The position numbers and the translations under genes are program-made. 33,095 nt of DNA from UBA3839 sp902776985 (GTDB lineage Bacteria > Bacteroidota > Bacteroidia > Bacteroidales > Bacteroidaceae). The notes beneath the pieces were generated by a model. That model saw only the letters and a list, made by a program, of their open reading frames with translations, made no database searches and had not been told where the DNA came from. Below, one piece after another: positions 22,615 to 30,464 of this stretch. The stretch spans positions 1 to 33,095 of the forward strand of contig CACYSD010000026.1 in assembly GCA_902776985.1 (NCBI GenBank). Direction: 5' to 3'. Position 1 is the stretch's first letter, and every line of letters starts with the position of its first letter.

Positions 22615-24432
22615 TTACCTGATAATCACCTTTCCCCCGTTTCTGATATAAATACCCTTGGTGAAAGGTTTCTGCAAGAGTCTGCGTCCGTCGGGCGTGA
22701 ACCAGCTATCATCTTGATTCCCTTGAACTCCTTGAACTTCTTGAACCCCAATTATCCCCGTCGCAACTTCTTTCTTTATGACAAAGCTGACTGTCCCAAC
22801 CTCTTCATCTTCGGTGATGTTGGTTAGCATAAATCCTGTGGGTATGGCTTCGTCACCATTATTGAAACAGAAGTTTGGCAATTGCTGTTGTATAGTCAGC
22901 GATGAGACCAGATCAGCACCAGGAAAGGTTGCAGAAGCCATGCTCGCTTTCCATTCATTCATTGTGTATTGTTTACCATCACCACTCAATTGTTTGTATA
23001 TGAACAGTCCGTTTGCAGGTATTACTGCTACTCCAGGATGCCCGGGAATGTTATTTGGAGCATCGGTTAGCTGTAGTTCGTCATTAGGATAATTCACATG
23101 GTACACCAGCAGACCATGACCATAGGAGTATGAATTGATGCCTTTCTTCTGGATATTCTCCATGATTATATACTCGTGATCATTGTCTCTGTTCATTATC
23201 TTAAACGCCTTGCCGCCAAACTCTATAGGCATGATGTTGTTAAAGTTGTAGCCTTCGTCTTTTACCAAATCCGTCACGTCTTCTATCTCAGTCCATCCTA
23301 ATGCCTCCTGCTCCCAGGCTGTATACAAACATGGTGAAAAGCCGTTGTGGTTATACAATCCATAATCCATGACACTATATGATTCCATGTTTTGATTGTT
23401 GACTGAAACATTTGCTTTTGTGTTATAAAGGTCGGGAAGCCCTAAGCAGTGGGAAAACTCGTGAGTGAATACACCGCTGCCGTTGATGTATTCGGGATAC
23501 GAAGGGTGGAACAACTCCGAACTACAGCAGAATAACGATGCTTTAAGCTGATCGTTGACGGTAACATTCATGAATCCGGACTTTGCCCAGATGGTGTTGG
23601 CGCCACCGCCTTGGTTCTGTCCGAATCCTGCAAAAATAATGCACACAAGATCTATAGTTCCATCACCGTTGCAGTCATAGACGTTCAAGTCGCTGACAAG
23701 ATCCTTGGCCTGATTTATTGCATCCTGACAAAAATCATTGAATCTGTCATCACTACCAGAGCTGCTTGTGCCTCCATAGTAGTCCATATTCTCTGGCAGA
23801 GTGATTGGACCTACAAGATCAAATTGAGGAGAAAACTTACCATAGCTGCAGGTCTCGAAATACTTCCTGACACTTGTTGTCTGTATAGTGTTCTTGTTTC
23901 CTAAATCTTCAAATTCGTCAGTATTTAAGACTTGATTGAAAGCCTGCACCGGATTGTTTACGGTAAAGGGTAAATCCTTGTATGCAGCCAAGATGGTCAG
24001 GATGCGTGGGCTTCCAGTATGTTGCAGGTATTTGCCGTCACGAACAATCAGTGCCCTGTGGGCTGTCTCAATGCCTTTCTCGTGGAAAAGGGCGCGGCGT
24101 GTCGCCTGCTTCTTAATAAGAGCTAGCTCCTCATAGTCACTGTGCCCTGCTTCATGTGCCAAAGTGTTTGTTGCGCTCAACTGTCCCTCCTCGTCAATCT
24201 CAGCAATAAAAAAGCCGTGACCATTATTGATTACGATGGTGCCGTCTGTAGTTGCAGTCCAGTGGTGATATTCGTCACCAAATTGCTCTATGGCCAGTAA
24301 CGATCCGTCAGCCTGCTTCACCGTAAAGCGTCCGCGAAGAGCAGGAGCTGCTTCTGCCTGAATTGACATTATCAACGTCAGGCAGCCAACAGCCATAAAC
24401 CTCTGAATCATTCTTCTTATCATGGTTCTCAT
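22615..24432 (-). CDS. Secreted M6-family metalloprotease with C-terminal sorting-like tail
   Basis: A 605-residue exported protein. It has a signal peptide (hydrophobic core to about residue 28, SIQAEAAP), an M6 N-terminal region ending near LTILAAYKD, then a zinc peptidase domain with His324-Glu325-Phe-Ser-His328-x5-Asp334 (HEFSHCLGLPDLY). YDCNGDGTIDLV (252-263) is a calcium-loop-like motif. After a beta-rich region the C-terminus reads WFTPDGRRLLQKPFTKGIYIRNGGKVIIR, like the short sorting tails of secreted Prevotella proteins, so surface attachment or type IX secretion is plausible. The linker just before it (IGVQEVQGVQGNQ) is encoded by a tandem GTTCAAGGA repeat. The M6 family includes immune inhibitor A; the substrate here is unknown. 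Other starts at residues 4 and 8 are possible. Confidence 0.88.
   Translation of the reverse strand: MRTMIRRMIQRFMAVGCLTLIMSIQAEAAPALRGRFTVKQADGSLLAIEQFGDEYHHWTATTDGTIVINNGHGFFIAEIDEEGQLSATNTLAHEAGHSDYEELALIKKQATRRALFHEKGIETAHRALIVRDGKYLQHTGSPRILTILAAYKDLPFTVNNPVQAFNQVLNTDEFEDLGNKNTIQTTSVRKYFETCSYGKFSPQFDLVGPITLPENMDYYGGTSSSGSDDRFNDFCQDAINQAKDLVSDLNVYDCNGDGTIDLVCIIFAGFGQNQGGGANTIWAKSGFMNVTVNDQLKASLFCCSSELFHPSYPEYINGSGVFTHEFSHCLGLPDLYNTKANVSVNNQNMESYSVMDYGLYNHNGFSPCLYTAWEQEALGWTEIEDVTDLVKDEGYNFNNIMPIEFGGKAFKIMNRDNDHEYIIMENIQKKGINSYSYGHGLLVYHVNYPNDELQLTDAPNNIPGHPGVAVIPANGLFIYKQLSGDGKQYTMNEWKASMASATFPGADLVSSLTIQQQLPNFCFNNGDEAIPTGFMLTNITEDEEVGTVSFVIKKEVATGIIGVQEVQGVQGNQDDSWFTPDGRRLLQKPFTKGIYIRNGGKVIIR
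22713..22750. repeat. Tandem GTTCAAGGA repeat inside the M6 protease gene
   Basis: On the coding (minus) strand, about four 9-base units of GTTCAAGRA type run in tandem and encode VQEVQGVQGNQ. The unit length is a multiple of three, so copy-number change would keep the frame. Confidence 0.7.
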
Positions 24433-24477
24433 ATTCTAATACAATTATATTATTCCCAAATAACATATTCCAATCTG

Positions 24478-24485
24478 CAAATTTA
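24478..24485 (-). promoter_or_regulatory. Possible -7 box for the M6 protease gene
   Basis: TAAATTTG on the minus strand, 45 bases before the ATG. The -33 element is weak (TTTA near 24505-24508). Confidence 0.4.
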
Positions 24486-24535
24486 CACTTTTTTACTATA
24501 CTCTTAAACGGTTTGTTGTGTTTTTTTGTCGCTTA

Positions 24536-24567
24536 TTTGCTTATTAATTATTTATGTATTAGCTTTG
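24536..24567 (+). promoter_or_regulatory. Promoter for the SH3-domain protein gene
   Basis: TTTG at 24536-24539, 20-base spacer, TAGCTTTG at 24560-24567. It is about 30 bases from the ATG and divergent from the M6 protease gene. Confidence 0.65.
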
Positions 24568-24597
24568 CATCATCTATCTTAATAACACGACTATAAT

Positions 24598-25101
24598 ATG
24601 AAAAAGATTATTTTGACAGCATTGTTGCTGGTTGCAGGTCTTGCAGTTAAGGCTCAGGGCCTTGGCGCTTACATTGACGATAATGATGGTGAATGGACAA
24701 ATGTCAGAAATGCACCTAAAGGGAAGATTGTTGCCAAACTGCCTGCCAAAGAGGGAGTGATGATTACCCTCAACAAGTCGGTAGACGGATGGTGGTGCCT
24801 CTACGACAATACTTACTGGACAGGTGACGGAGGCGGAGAATTGACTGGCTCTACAACCGACTACTGGTTGCACTGGTCTGTGGTGGTTGTCGGCACACGT
24901 AACTATGGCGGACAGAAACTGACTCTGAGAAAGAGTCCTTCAACCAAGGCAGCAGCGGTGTATTCTTTCACCGAGGAAAAACAGCTCCACCCGATTGACA
25001 TGAAAGGAGACTGGGTGAAAGTGCGTACTGCTGACAAGAAATACACTGGTTGGATCGAACGCGAATGGCTTTGCGGCAACTCTCTGACAAATTGCTGCTG
25101 A
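24598..25101 (+). CDS. Exported protein with two SH3-like domains
   Basis: A 167-residue protein with a classic signal peptide (MKKIILTALLLVAGLAVKAQG, cleavage near Ala19). Two bacterial SH3-like modules follow: WTNVRNAPKGKIVAKLP...DGWWCLYD (about 33-70) and LTLRKSPSTKAAAVYSF...DWVKVRTADKKYTGWIEREWLCG (about 109-162). The NVRNAP/LRKSPS and GW(I/W) positions are those typical of SH3b repeats that bind cell-wall peptides or proteins. No catalytic domain is present. It is monocistronic, with its own promoter and a terminator at 25125-25165. The function is unknown; a periplasmic binding role is inferred. Confidence 0.75.
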   Translation: MKKIILTALLLVAGLAVKAQGLGAYIDDNDGEWTNVRNAPKGKIVAKLPAKEGVMITLNKSVDGWWCLYDNTYWTGDGGGELTGSTTDYWLHWSVVVVGTRNYGGQKLTLRKSPSTKAAAVYSFTEEKQLHPIDMKGDWVKVRTADKKYTGWIEREWLCGNSLTNCC

Positions 25102-25124
25102 CGTTATAGTACTGGATACAAAAA

Positions 25125-25165
25125 AATCCCGACAGATGAAAGATTTCATTGTCGGGATTTTGCTT
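25125..25165 (+). terminator. Terminator after the SH3-domain gene
   Basis: AATCCCGACAGATGAAA and TTTCATTGTCGGGATT form a stem of about 16 bp with one mismatch, then TTTGCTTTT. It also lies just 3' of the minus-strand tRNA-Phe and has A-rich sequence on its left, so it can serve both. Confidence 0.8.
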
Positions 25166-25172
25166 TTAGAAG

Positions 25173-25245
25173 TGGTACCACCAGGATTCGAACCGGGGAC
25201 ACACGGATTTTCAGTCCGATGCTCTACCAACTGAGCTATGGCACC
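25173..25245 (-). tRNA. tRNA-Phe (anticodon GAA)
   Basis: A 73-base cloverleaf on the minus strand. The acceptor GGTGCCA pairs with TGGTACC plus discriminator A. The anticodon loop is CTGAAAA with GAA, and the T-arm contains GGTTCGAATCC. The CCA end is not encoded. Confidence 0.95.
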
Positions 25246-25297
25246 TTTTCTAACAAAAAAATGTTTGCAAAGAGGTCTTGTTCCTCGTTTGCGGATG

Positions 25298-25328
25298 CAA
25301 AGGTAGGTGTTTTTTGCCAATCTGCAAA
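25298..25328 (-). promoter_or_regulatory. tRNA-Phe promoter
   Basis: Minus-strand TTTG (complement of 25325-25328), 19-base spacer, TACCTTTG (complement of 25298-25305). It is divergent from the tRNA-Pro promoter 20 bases away. Confidence 0.65.
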
Positions 25329-25345
25329 ATTTTTGTTGAAAAAAA

Positions 25346-25375
25346 TTGCCAATACAGTGAATTTACGTAACTTTG
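25346..25375 (+). promoter_or_regulatory. tRNA-Pro promoter
   Basis: TTG at 25346-25348, 19-base spacer, TAACTTTG at 25368-25375, 25 bases before the tRNA. Confidence 0.6.
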
Positions 25376-25400
25376 CAGTCGGTTTTGAATTAAGAGTCAT

Positions 25401-25473
25401 CGGAAAGTAGCGCAGTTGGTAGCGCACTACGTTCGGGACGTAGGGGTCGGGCGTTCGAGTCGCCTCTTTCCGA
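25401..25473 (+). tRNA. tRNA-Pro (anticodon CGG)
   Basis: A 73-base cloverleaf. The acceptor CGGAAAG pairs with CTTTCCG plus A; the D-arm is GCGC-AGTTGGTA-GCGC; the anticodon stem CTACG/CGTAG encloses TTCGGGA with CGG at 25434-25436; the T-loop is TTCGAGT. A T-run follows the gene. Confidence 0.92.
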
Positions 25474-25505
25474 CTTTTTCGTTTCTTTACGTCCGTAAAA
25501 ACACG

Positions 25506-25513
25506 TAACTTTG
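25506..25513 (+). promoter_or_regulatory. -7 box for the deacetylase gene
   Basis: TAACTTTG, 40 bases before the ATG at 25553. The -33 element is poor (TTTA near 25486), so read-through from tRNA-Pro is possible. Confidence 0.4.
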
Positions 25514-25552
25514 CAGAAGTTTTAGGATTATTACATATAATAGAAGGTTTAT

Positions 25553-27661
25553 ATGCAGTTTATACGGTTGATAACCTGGCTTGTACGTAAGGGTATGAGC
25601 CGAATGGTTGTTTTATTATTTTTGCTTTCTTCCTTGGAATTAGCACATGCGCAAAGTAATATGTTTGTGTGCCAGGGTGTTTCTGCTCACACGTTAGACG
25701 TACACAGTGTTGGGGATATGTTATTCTTCGATGAAGGTGAACGTTTGAAAATTGGAAACCACATCTATTCCACATCTGACATTGACAGTATCTGCTTCCA
25801 ATATCCTGGATTTCTTGATCAGAATCCTATGACGGAGTTTTCTACTAATTACCAGAAGAGGGTTGCACTTCTTGATATCTCTGCGGCAAACAATGAGGAT
25901 GAGGCTGCTCAGCGTAATGTGTATTCTGCTGACTATATGCTAGAACTGGCAGGAGTTCCCTACCTAACGACTTCTTCTCTTAGCGATGCTTTGAACCGCG
26001 CAGATATGATTATTATCTCTTCCGAAGTCAAGAAGTCTTCTTTCTCTCTTGCACAGATTGATTCGCTGAAGAAGTGGGTGGAAGACGGAGGCGTTCTCGT
26101 TAGTCCTGCCCCATCGGTAATCGGTACAAGTAATGGCGTTTCAAAAGCACTAAGCCAGTTATATGGTCTTAATGACATTCTCAAGAATAAGAGCCGCTAC
26201 CAGCTGATATGGGATGAAAGGCACTATAATGATAAGGAACTGGAATATATAGACGAGCCTGAAGAACGTACCATCTCGCTGGGCCGTGGAAAAAAGTTAT
26301 CGGGTGAAAGCATAAAGACTTTTGCCCTGACAACTGCCAGTGATGATGTTGATATTCTCGCACGCTTTGACTCGGGTGAGAATGCCGTCACACGTTATCC
26401 TCTCGGCAAGGGCTGTGTCTATACTTTCGGACTGCTTTGGCGTGACATCGTCCAACGTTCACAACTCAATAAAGACTTTGAGGCACAGCGTTTGAGTTCA
26501 AATGCTTTTGAGCCTTCTGCCGACGTGGTAGCTTTCTTTCTGCGTTCAACCTATGCCAAGAAACAAAGTCTGGCGGTGTGGAAATTCACCATTCCTGACG
26601 GATACGAATCGCTTCTCATCCCCACTCACGACTGCGACTCACGTACTGCATACGATAATATGTTCTATATGTCGCAATATGAGAAGGAACAGGGTTTAAG
26701 AGCACACTATTTTCTGACAACTCATTATTTCCGCGACCCTAACTACATGTCTGCTTTCTTTGACAATAATGGCATACTGCATTCAAAAGAGTTGCTGAAA
26801 GATGGACATACCATAGGAAGTCATAGCGTTAGTCACTTCCCTGATTTCAGTATTACTGACCGCTTTCCAATTAAGGAAGTGACCTATGAGGAATATGCCA
26901 AGACTGCACACCATGTAGTAGACAGTACTTCGACTGGTACTACAACTGGTGGAAGCACGTGGGCTGAAGTGGTGATGTCGAAACAAATCATCGAGGAAGA
27001 CCTCAACAATCATGTTCGCTCGTTCCGCACAGGCCATCTCTGTATGAATAAGAACATCCCTCTTGCAGAGCAGATGGGTGAATATAGTTTCGCGTCATGT
27101 TATTCGGCATGTGAAGTGCTAAGTGAATTCCCGTTCCGTGAACGGCTCGACAATGACTGGTCGGGCGAGTTCAATGGGGTGCTGGAGATGCCACTTCATA
27201 TTTCGGATGTTTTCCATAAAGATCCTATTAATAAGAATAACTGGATGGAGAAACCGGCTGTCTGGAAAGAGGTTGCGGAAAAACTCCACGGCAATTACGC
27301 TCCGTCAATTCTGCTGATTCACCCCAATGCGGAGTGGAAGATGGAGGTTGAACGTGAATTTGTAGATATGCTTGACCTCAGTCGTGTAGGACTCTATAAC
27401 TTTGAAGACTATGGCGATTTCTGGAACAGCAGGCGTGATATTGACTTCGACTATGCCTATGATGCTGATAACAGAACCGTAAACATACGCATTCTGGGAA
27501 ATGTCAGCAAGGAAACATTGTCACACCAGTCTTTCGCTATCGATTTGCCGGATAGCAATACAAAACTGCAACGCATCCAGTTCACTAATAGTAAGGGGGA
27601 GTGTATCGGTCATGGCATATACCGCCATATCACTGACAAGAGAATACTCGTAACACTCTGA
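25553..27661 (+). CDS. Exported polysaccharide-deacetylase-like protein with GATase-like domain
   Basis: A 702-residue protein with a signal sequence (hydrophobic MVVLLFLLSSLELAHAQ; start at residue 1 or Met15). Residues about 45-82 resemble a short Bacteroidetes module ending in DIDSICF. Residues about 104-330 look like a class I glutamine-amidotransferase fold (VALLDIS...ADMIIISSEV...WVEDGGVLVSP...GKGCVYTFGL) but the expected catalytic Cys is not evident, so it may be non-catalytic. Residues about 350-620 are NodB-like: THDCDS (Asp360, Asp362) as motif 1 and SHSVSH (His424, His428) as metal motif 2, with FRTGHL later. A short beta-rich tail ends the protein. It probably deacetylates an extracellular or cell-surface glycan; the substrate is unknown. 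Confidence 0.75.
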   Translation: MQFIRLITWLVRKGMSRMVVLLFLLSSLELAHAQSNMFVCQGVSAHTLDVHSVGDMLFFDEGERLKIGNHIYSTSDIDSICFQYPGFLDQNPMTEFSTNYQKRVALLDISAANNEDEAAQRNVYSADYMLELAGVPYLTTSSLSDALNRADMIIISSEVKKSSFSLAQIDSLKKWVEDGGVLVSPAPSVIGTSNGVSKALSQLYGLNDILKNKSRYQLIWDERHYNDKELEYIDEPEERTISLGRGKKLSGESIKTFALTTASDDVDILARFDSGENAVTRYPLGKGCVYTFGLLWRDIVQRSQLNKDFEAQRLSSNAFEPSADVVAFFLRSTYAKKQSLAVWKFTIPDGYESLLIPTHDCDSRTAYDNMFYMSQYEKEQGLRAHYFLTTHYFRDPNYMSAFFDNNGILHSKELLKDGHTIGSHSVSHFPDFSITDRFPIKEVTYEEYAKTAHHVVDSTSTGTTTGGSTWAEVVMSKQIIEEDLNNHVRSFRTGHLCMNKNIPLAEQMGEYSFASCYSACEVLSEFPFRERLDNDWSGEFNGVLEMPLHISDVFHKDPINKNNWMEKPAVWKEVAEKLHGNYAPSILLIHPNAEWKMEVEREFVDMLDLSRVGLYNFEDYGDFWNSRRDIDFDYAYDADNRTVNIRILGNVSKETLSHQSFAIDLPDSNTKLQRIQFTNSKGECIGHGIYRHITDKRILVTL

Positions 27662-27684
27662 TGTTGCGAGTGCAAAAAAGACTT

Positions 27685-27942
27685 TTATTTTACTTCTTCA
27701 AAATCCACATACTGGCCTTCATCGGCTGTGAAAATCTTGGATCTTGATTCCTCGGAAGATGTCTTTGAAGAAGACTGCTGAGTGCGTTTGCCACTCTGAG
27801 TCTGCCCTGCAGCCTGAGCAGCCTGATTGTTCATCTGCTCCTGCATCTTCTTAATCATGTGCCGACCTAACGCACGGAGTATGTAGGGCGAAAGCACATA
27901 TATTAAATAGAAGAATAATATAATAAAGACTAATAATTCCAT
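27685..27942 (-). CDS. DUF4834-like small membrane-anchored protein
   Basis: 85 residues: one N-terminal membrane segment (LLVFIILFFYLIYVLSPYILRAL), a basic stretch, a Gln/Ser-rich linker (NNQAAQAAGQTQSGKRTQQSSSKTSSEE), and a C-terminal KIFTADEGQYVDFEEVK. This layout matches the DUF4834 family of Bacteroidetes, which commonly sits next to phospholipid genes. The function is unknown. It is the last gene of the psd-pssA unit, 39 bases after pssA. Confidence 0.7.
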   Translation of the reverse strand: MELLVFIILFFYLIYVLSPYILRALGRHMIKKMQEQMNNQAAQAAGQTQSGKRTQQSSSKTSSEESRSKIFTADEGQYVDFEEVK

Positions 27943-27981
27943 AAAGGGGAGAGATAGGGGTTAGAAGGCATCACTGCCGGA

Positions 27982-28764
27982 TTATTTCATCACCTGTGGG
28001 AAACGTGATAAAACCAAATTAATCAAAATGTACAATCCTATGTTGCCTGCAAGGGCGCGGCACATATACTGCCATGTGCATCCTGCGGGTGCCAGAATTG
28101 CAGAAACTACTATTAGCAGAACGCTAACAGCAAGGAATATGTACTTGATGCGATTGCCTGTGTCTGCCCAGGAATAGGATTTGAACTTCATGGCAAACAT
28201 TGGAATTTCGCATACAAGCAGGAAGCAGAACATCAGTGTGAACGCCAAAAGGAACGGGGCGTTGAAATGTGGCGAACGCAGATAGTCCGCACTGCTGCTT
28301 ATGAGTGCTCCCCAGAAGATAGCGCATGCAGGGGTTGGTAAGCCTATGAAACCTGTATGCTGACGTTCATCGATATTGAATTTTGCCAGACGCATTGCAG
28401 AGAATGCGGCAAGCAGGAATGCCGTGTAGGGGAGATATACAAACCAGAAATGGCTGTAAATCAATTCAGGGTAGCGTACCTGTGTGAACATCGTGAAAAT
28501 CATCATCGACGGAGCAACACCGAATGTCACTACGTCAGCAAGAGAATCAAGCTGGATGCCTAATGGTCCGCTTACGCCCAGAAGGCGTGCTACGAAGCCG
28601 TCGAAGAAATCAAATACAGCACCGATAAGGATAAACACAAACGCTGCCTGAAGCAAAGGCATTTGCGGATGTGACAATTGCATGGCAGCCATTGCTGTGG
28701 CAATACAGCCGCAGATAAGGTTGCCGCAAGTAAGCATATTGGGAATATGACGTCTTAAACTCAT
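27982..28764 (-). CDS. pssA: CDP-diacylglycerol-serine O-phosphatidyltransferase
   Basis: A 260-residue integral membrane enzyme making phosphatidylserine from CDP-diacylglycerol and serine. The CDP-alcohol phosphotransferase signature D-G-x2-A-R-x8-G-x3-D-x3-D is perfect at residues 55-77 (Asp55, Gly56, Ala59, Arg60, Gly69, Asp73, Asp77). Several membrane segments follow. The N-terminal RRHIPNMLTCGNLICGC is typical of the Bacillus/Bacteroidetes type of PssA. Its start overlaps the stop of psd by 4 bases, so the two successive steps are translationally coupled. Confidence 0.95.
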   Translation of the reverse strand: MSLRRHIPNMLTCGNLICGCIATAMAAMQLSHPQMPLLQAAFVFILIGAVFDFFDGFVARLLGVSGPLGIQLDSLADVVTFGVAPSMMIFTMFTQVRYPELIYSHFWFVYLPYTAFLLAAFSAMRLAKFNIDERQHTGFIGLPTPACAIFWGALISSSADYLRSPHFNAPFLLAFTLMFCFLLVCEIPMFAMKFKSYSWADTGNRIKYIFLAVSVLLIVVSAILAPAGCTWQYMCRALAGNIGLYILINLVLSRFPQVMK

Positions 28765-29465
28765 GGAAGTCGTGCAATTATAGTTTCGTCACCAGTAGTA
28801 CGCTGACCGAGCTTTACGCATACTTCAGTGCCAAGTGGCAAATAAACATCTACACGTGAACCGAATTTGATGAAACCAAGGTGATCGTCGATGAAACATT
28901 CCTGTCCTTCTTCCGCATAAGTGACAATGCGGCGTGCCATTGCACCTGCCACCTGACGTGTCAGCACGCGGTGACCATGTGGTGTGTCGATGACAATCGA
29001 AGAACGCTCGTTCTCGGTACTTGCCTTAGGCAGCCATGCTTTCATGAAGTTACCGTCTTCGTGCTTCACCTGTACGATTGTGCCCTCACAAGGAATCCAG
29101 TTGGCATGAACATTGGTCAGGCTCATGAAAATGGAAATCATCAAACGGCGGTCGTGGAAATACTCCTGCTCGTCAACTTCTTCAATAACGACTACTTTGC
29201 CGTCGGCAGGAGCAACTACGGTTTTTGTCGTCGGACCCTGGAACATGCGGATAGGACAACGGAAGAAGTTGAGCAGAATGGCATAGATAATAGCAAATAT
29301 ACCTATAACCGTATAAGAGATTGGGTTATAGCCAACAAACCACAACATGCCGCCTGTAATCAATGCAAGCAACAGTCCGCACAAAATCAACATGTGCACA
29401 CCTTCGTGGTGAATCCTTATCTTGTTTCTGCGTTTATTGTGAATCAGTGGTTTTTCTTTGCTCAT
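28761..29465 (-). CDS. psd: Phosphatidylserine decarboxylase, short (archaeal-like) type
   Basis: A 234-residue proenzyme that decarboxylates phosphatidylserine to phosphatidylethanolamine. Two N-terminal hydrophobic segments (about 24-45 and 50-68) anchor it. FVxLTNVHxN-like FMSLTNVHANWIPCEG, VAGAMARRIV and the self-cleavage site GFIKFGSRVD are visible; cleavage before Ser203 would create the pyruvoyl cofactor. The ATG at 29465 was chosen because the promoter's -7 box lies at 29492-29499, inside the longer open frame that begins at 29522. It heads the psd-pssA-DUF4834 operon. Confidence 0.95.
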   Translation of the reverse strand: MSKEKPLIHNKRRNKIRIHHEGVHMLILCGLLLALITGGMLWFVGYNPISYTVIGIFAIIYAILLNFFRCPIRMFQGPTTKTVVAPADGKVVVIEEVDEQEYFHDRRLMISIFMSLTNVHANWIPCEGTIVQVKHEDGNFMKAWLPKASTENERSSIVIDTPHGHRVLTRQVAGAMARRIVTYAEEGQECFIDDHLGFIKFGSRVDVYLPLGTEVCVKLGQRTTGDETIIARLP

Positions 29466-29491
29466 AGCTGCATCCTGCTGTATAATTAGTG

Positions 29492-29523
29492 CAAAGTTAG
29501 CAAAAACCTCAAAACGCACCAAA
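29492..29523 (-). promoter_or_regulatory. psd operon promoter
   Basis: Minus-strand TTTG (complement of 29520-29523), 20-base spacer, TAACTTTG (complement of 29492-29499), 26 bases before the ATG at 29465. Confidence 0.7.
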
Positions 29524-29589
29524 AAAAACTGTACTTTATTCCATTTTTGGTGGATTCAAGTAAAATTTTGAAATAATATCAGCAATTTT

Positions 29590-29620
29590 TTTGAAATATC
29601 GCTGAAAACACCTACCTTTG
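29590..29620 (+). promoter_or_regulatory. Promoter for the tRNA-Gln/tRNA-Met pair
   Basis: TTTG at 29590-29593, 19-base spacer, TACCTTTG at 29613-29620, followed by CA. Confidence 0.7.
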
Positions 29621-29669
29621 CATTCGCTTTTCGGAAAATATGCACACCGGAACAGCTGAGAATGGTGTT

Positions 29670-29741
29670 TGGACCATGGTGTAATTGGCAACACAACAGG
29701 TTTTGGTTCTGTCATTCTGGGTTCGAGTCCCGGTGGTCCAA
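29670..29741 (+). tRNA. tRNA-Gln (anticodon TTG)
   Basis: A 72-base cloverleaf. The acceptor TGGACCA pairs with TGGTCCA plus discriminator A; the anticodon loop TTTTGGT has TTG at 29703-29705; the T-loop is TTCGAGT. Confidence 0.95.
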
Positions 29742-29768
29742 CATAATTCGTTTCCGTATGGAAACATC

Positions 29769-29842
29769 GGACTTGTAGCTCAGTTGGTTAGAGCAACAGA
29801 CTCATAATCTGGAGGTCCCAGGTTCAAGCCCTGGCTGGTCCA
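29769..29842 (+). tRNA. tRNA-Met (anticodon CAT)
   Basis: A 74-base cloverleaf. The acceptor GGACTTG pairs with CTGGTCC through G-T wobbles; the D-arm is GCTC-AGTTGGTTA-GAGC; the anticodon loop is CTCATAA; the T-arm is CCAGG/CCTGG. CAT could in principle be a lysidine-modified Ile tRNA, but the sequence resembles elongator Met. Its 3' half is duplicated at 32767-32809. Confidence 0.9.
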
Positions 29843-29891
29843 CATTGGAAATCAAGCACTTACGATAATATCGCAAGTGCTTTTTCTGTTT
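29800..29891. repeat. Left attachment-like repeat (tRNA-Met 3' half plus terminator)
   Basis: From the A before CTCATAATCTGGAGGTCC through the T-arm, acceptor and rho-independent terminator, this stretch recurs at 32767-32857. The tRNA part (43 bases) differs at one position; the terminator part differs in the loop and carries a 1-base indel. This is the usual signature of site-specific integration into a tRNA gene. Confidence 0.8.
29854..29886 (+). terminator. Terminator of the tRNA operon
   Basis: AAGCACTT (29854-29861) pairs with AAGTGCTT (29875-29882), with inner GATA/TATC pairing, then TTTTTCTG. Confidence 0.8.
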
Positions 29892-30083
29892 GTATGCTTA
29901 AACATATATTGAGCATCTTTAACTATCATACTTGGATAGAGTATGAGAATACAAAAAGAAACAATGTTAACAAGACCAATCAGAAAAAGCTGTCTCATTA
30001 CGTGATAATTTGGCTATATATCAACAATAGCAAAGGGCAAAAACATAAAAAACACTAAATCTTTTATATTATTCACTCAAAAG

Positions 30084-30115
30084 TTATCATAATTGATAAT
30101 ATTTTATTATCTTTG
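30084..30115 (+). promoter_or_regulatory. Toxin-antitoxin promoter with palindromic operator
   Basis: TATCTTTG at 30108-30115 is a consensus -7 box. The perfect inverted repeat TTATCA-TAAT-TGATAA at 30084-30099 covers the expected -33 region, where no TTTG is present. This fits autorepression by the downstream HTH antitoxin. Confidence 0.55.
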
Positions 30116-30137
30116 CACCGAAATAAATATTCACTGT

Positions 30138-30464
30138 ATGCTAATTATAGAATATGAGGATGAAGTTATTGAGACTTTAATCAGAACTGGCAAAAGCAAT
30201 GACAAGAGATATAAGAAACTGGCCAGCAATGCCTCTTTCAAAAGAGATCTTTCAAAAGTCATTCTTATCTTTCGTTCTGTCTCAAATGCAAAAGATTTAG
30301 GAAGATATGGACAACTTCATTATGAAGCTTTAAAATATGACCTTGCTGGTAAGAGTAGCGTCCGGATTGGTTATAACTCAAAATATAGGTTGATCTTCGA
30401 AGAATTTGAAAACGGAATCAGAATAAATCTGATAGAAATTAATGAGCACTATGGCGACAAGTAA
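30138..30464 (+). CDS. HigB-like RelE-superfamily toxin
   Basis: A 108-residue protein. Features of the RelE/HigB fold: an N-terminal helix pair rich in charged residues (RYKKLASNASFKRDLSKVILIFRSV), a central KDLGRYGQLHYEALKYDLAGKSSVRIGYNSKYRLIFEE with the small-basic pattern of ribosome-dependent mRNA interferases, and a C-terminal INLIEINEHYGDK, close to the family's (I)EI.DYH.. ending. It probably cleaves translated mRNA at the ribosome; catalytic residues cannot be fixed by eye. The ATG at 30138 lies 23 bases after the -7 box. It overlaps the antitoxin gene by 23 bases, in the toxin-first order typical of higBA. Confidence 0.75.
   Translation: MLIIEYEDEVIETLIRTGKSNDKRYKKLASNASFKRDLSKVILIFRSVSNAKDLGRYGQLHYEALKYDLAGKSSVRIGYNSKYRLIFEEFENGIRINLIEINEHYGDK

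Noticed and set aside
28881..29489. 202-codon plus-strand frame opposite psd
   Set aside because: Antisense shadow of psd; Cys/His-rich and without a promoter.
29466..29522. 19-codon N-terminal extension of Psd
   Set aside because: It contains the psd promoter's -7 box at 29492-29499.
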